NCBI GenBank assembly: GCA_013813125.1
Contig: JACCSH010000167.1
Location: 1-5,860 of the forward strand
DNA from: Nocardioidaceae bacterium
Lineage (GTDB): Bacteria; Actinomycetota; Actinomycetes; Propionibacteriales; Nocardioidaceae
DNA: 5,860 nucleotides
Direction: 5' to 3'
In this document: positions 5,385 through 5,860 of the stretch, piece after piece
Numbering within the stretch: the stretch's first letter is position 1
Layout of the letters: each line of letters opens with the position of its first letter
Position numbers and translations under genes: made by a program
The notes under the pieces: generated by a model
Seen by the model: the letters and a program-made list of their open reading frames with translations, nothing else
Told to the model about the DNA's origin: nothing
Database searches by the model: none

Positions 5385-5860
5385 ATGACCAAGATCGCCA
5401 TCATCGTGGGAAGCACCCGACCAGGACGCAAAGCTGACGCCGTCGCCGCGTGGGTTCACCAGATCGCCGAGCGTCGAGGTGACGCTCAGTTCGAGGTCGT
5501 GGACATCGCCGGTTTCAACCTGCCGCTGCTCGACGAGGCACTGCCGCCCTCGATGGGCCGGTACGCCAAGGAGCACACCCGCACCTGGGCGGCCAAGATA
5601 GCGTCGTTCGACGGCTTCGTGTTCGTCACACCGGAGTACAACCACTCCACATCCGGGGCACTCAAGAACGCCATCGACTTCCTCTACGCCGAGTGGAACA
5701 ACAAGGCGGCCGGCTTTGTGAGCTACGGAGCAGCCGGCGGCACCCGAGCAGTAGAGCAGCTGCGCCTGATCGTTGGTGAGCTGCAGATCGCCGACGTACG
5801 TGCGCAGGTGGCGCTGTCGCTGTTCACCGACTTTGAGAACTTCTCCACCTTCGCACCAGG
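5385..5860 (+). CDS. NADPH-dependent FMN reductase family protein (3' end cut by window edge)
   Basis: Flavodoxin-fold oxidoreductase; 158 codons are visible and the family is usually about 180-200 residues, so the last 20-40 are missing. The first strand KIAIIVGSTRPGRKADAVA (3-21) holds the flavin-phosphate loop GSTRPGR (9-15). TPEYNHSTSGALKNAIDFL (82-100) is the family flavin-binding signature with the conserved PEYN, and SYGAAGGTRAVEQLR (113-127) is the third conserved loop. Members reduce FMN, quinones or azo and other electrophilic compounds with NAD(P)H. The start is supported by AGGAG at 5371-5375. The gene has an operator-like dyad just upstream, which suggests induction by a small molecule or oxidant. 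It is transcribed away from the ATPase operon. The exact substrate cannot be read from the sequence. Confidence 0.93.
   Translation, partial: MTKIAIIVGSTRPGRKADAVAAWVHQIAERRGDAQFEVVDIAGFNLPLLDEALPPSMGRYAKEHTRTWAAKIASFDGFVFVTPEYNHSTSGALKNAIDFLYAEWNNKAAGFVSYGAAGGTRAVEQLRLIVGELQIADVRAQVALSLFTDFENFSTFAP

Overview
The window looks like chromosomal DNA from a moderately GC-rich actinobacterium. The main evidence is a WhiB-family iron-sulfur regulator, a family essentially confined to Actinobacteria and their phages. It is supported by a class A penicillin-binding protein with an actinobacterial-type C-terminus and a pair of ArsA/GET3-like ATPases of the mycobacterial Rv3679/Rv3680 type. I cannot resolve the genus from the sequence alone.

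Layout. On the minus strand, from the left edge to 2384, lies a bifunctional penicillin-binding protein: membrane anchor, GT51 glycosyltransferase, transpeptidase, one PASTA domain and a Pro-Thr repeat tail cut by the window edge. A 284-base intergenic region (2385-2668) is unusually rich in perfect inverted repeats and separates it from a divergent, plus-strand whiB4-like gene (2669-3004). The whiB stop faces the stop of a minus-strand ATPase gene (3015-4259) across a 10-base gap, and a 7-bp palindrome spans both stop codons. This ATPase gene follows a second ATPase gene (4261-5265, minus strand) with one base between stop and start, so the two form a tightly coupled operon. A 119-base divergent spacer (5266-5384) holds a perfect 18-bp operator-like dyad. 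It is followed by a plus-strand NADPH-dependent FMN reductase gene that runs off the right edge.

The order and orientation PBP / whiB / ATPase 2 / ATPase 1 match, from memory, the Mycobacterium tuberculosis block ponA2 (Rv3682), whiB4 (Rv3681c), Rv3680 and Rv3679. The shared theme is inferred to be cell-wall synthesis and redox or envelope stress: PonA2 polymerises and cross-links peptidoglycan, WhiB4 senses oxidants through an Fe-S cluster, and the ATPase pair resembles the ArsA/GET3 family. The FMN reductase is not part of that remembered block and appears to have its own regulated promoter.

No mobile elements, CRISPR arrays, tRNA or rRNA genes are visible. The coding part is mostly a conserved actinobacterial locus. 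The least explained sequence is non-coding: the hairpin-rich ponA2-whiB4 intergenic region and the dyad upstream of the FMN reductase.
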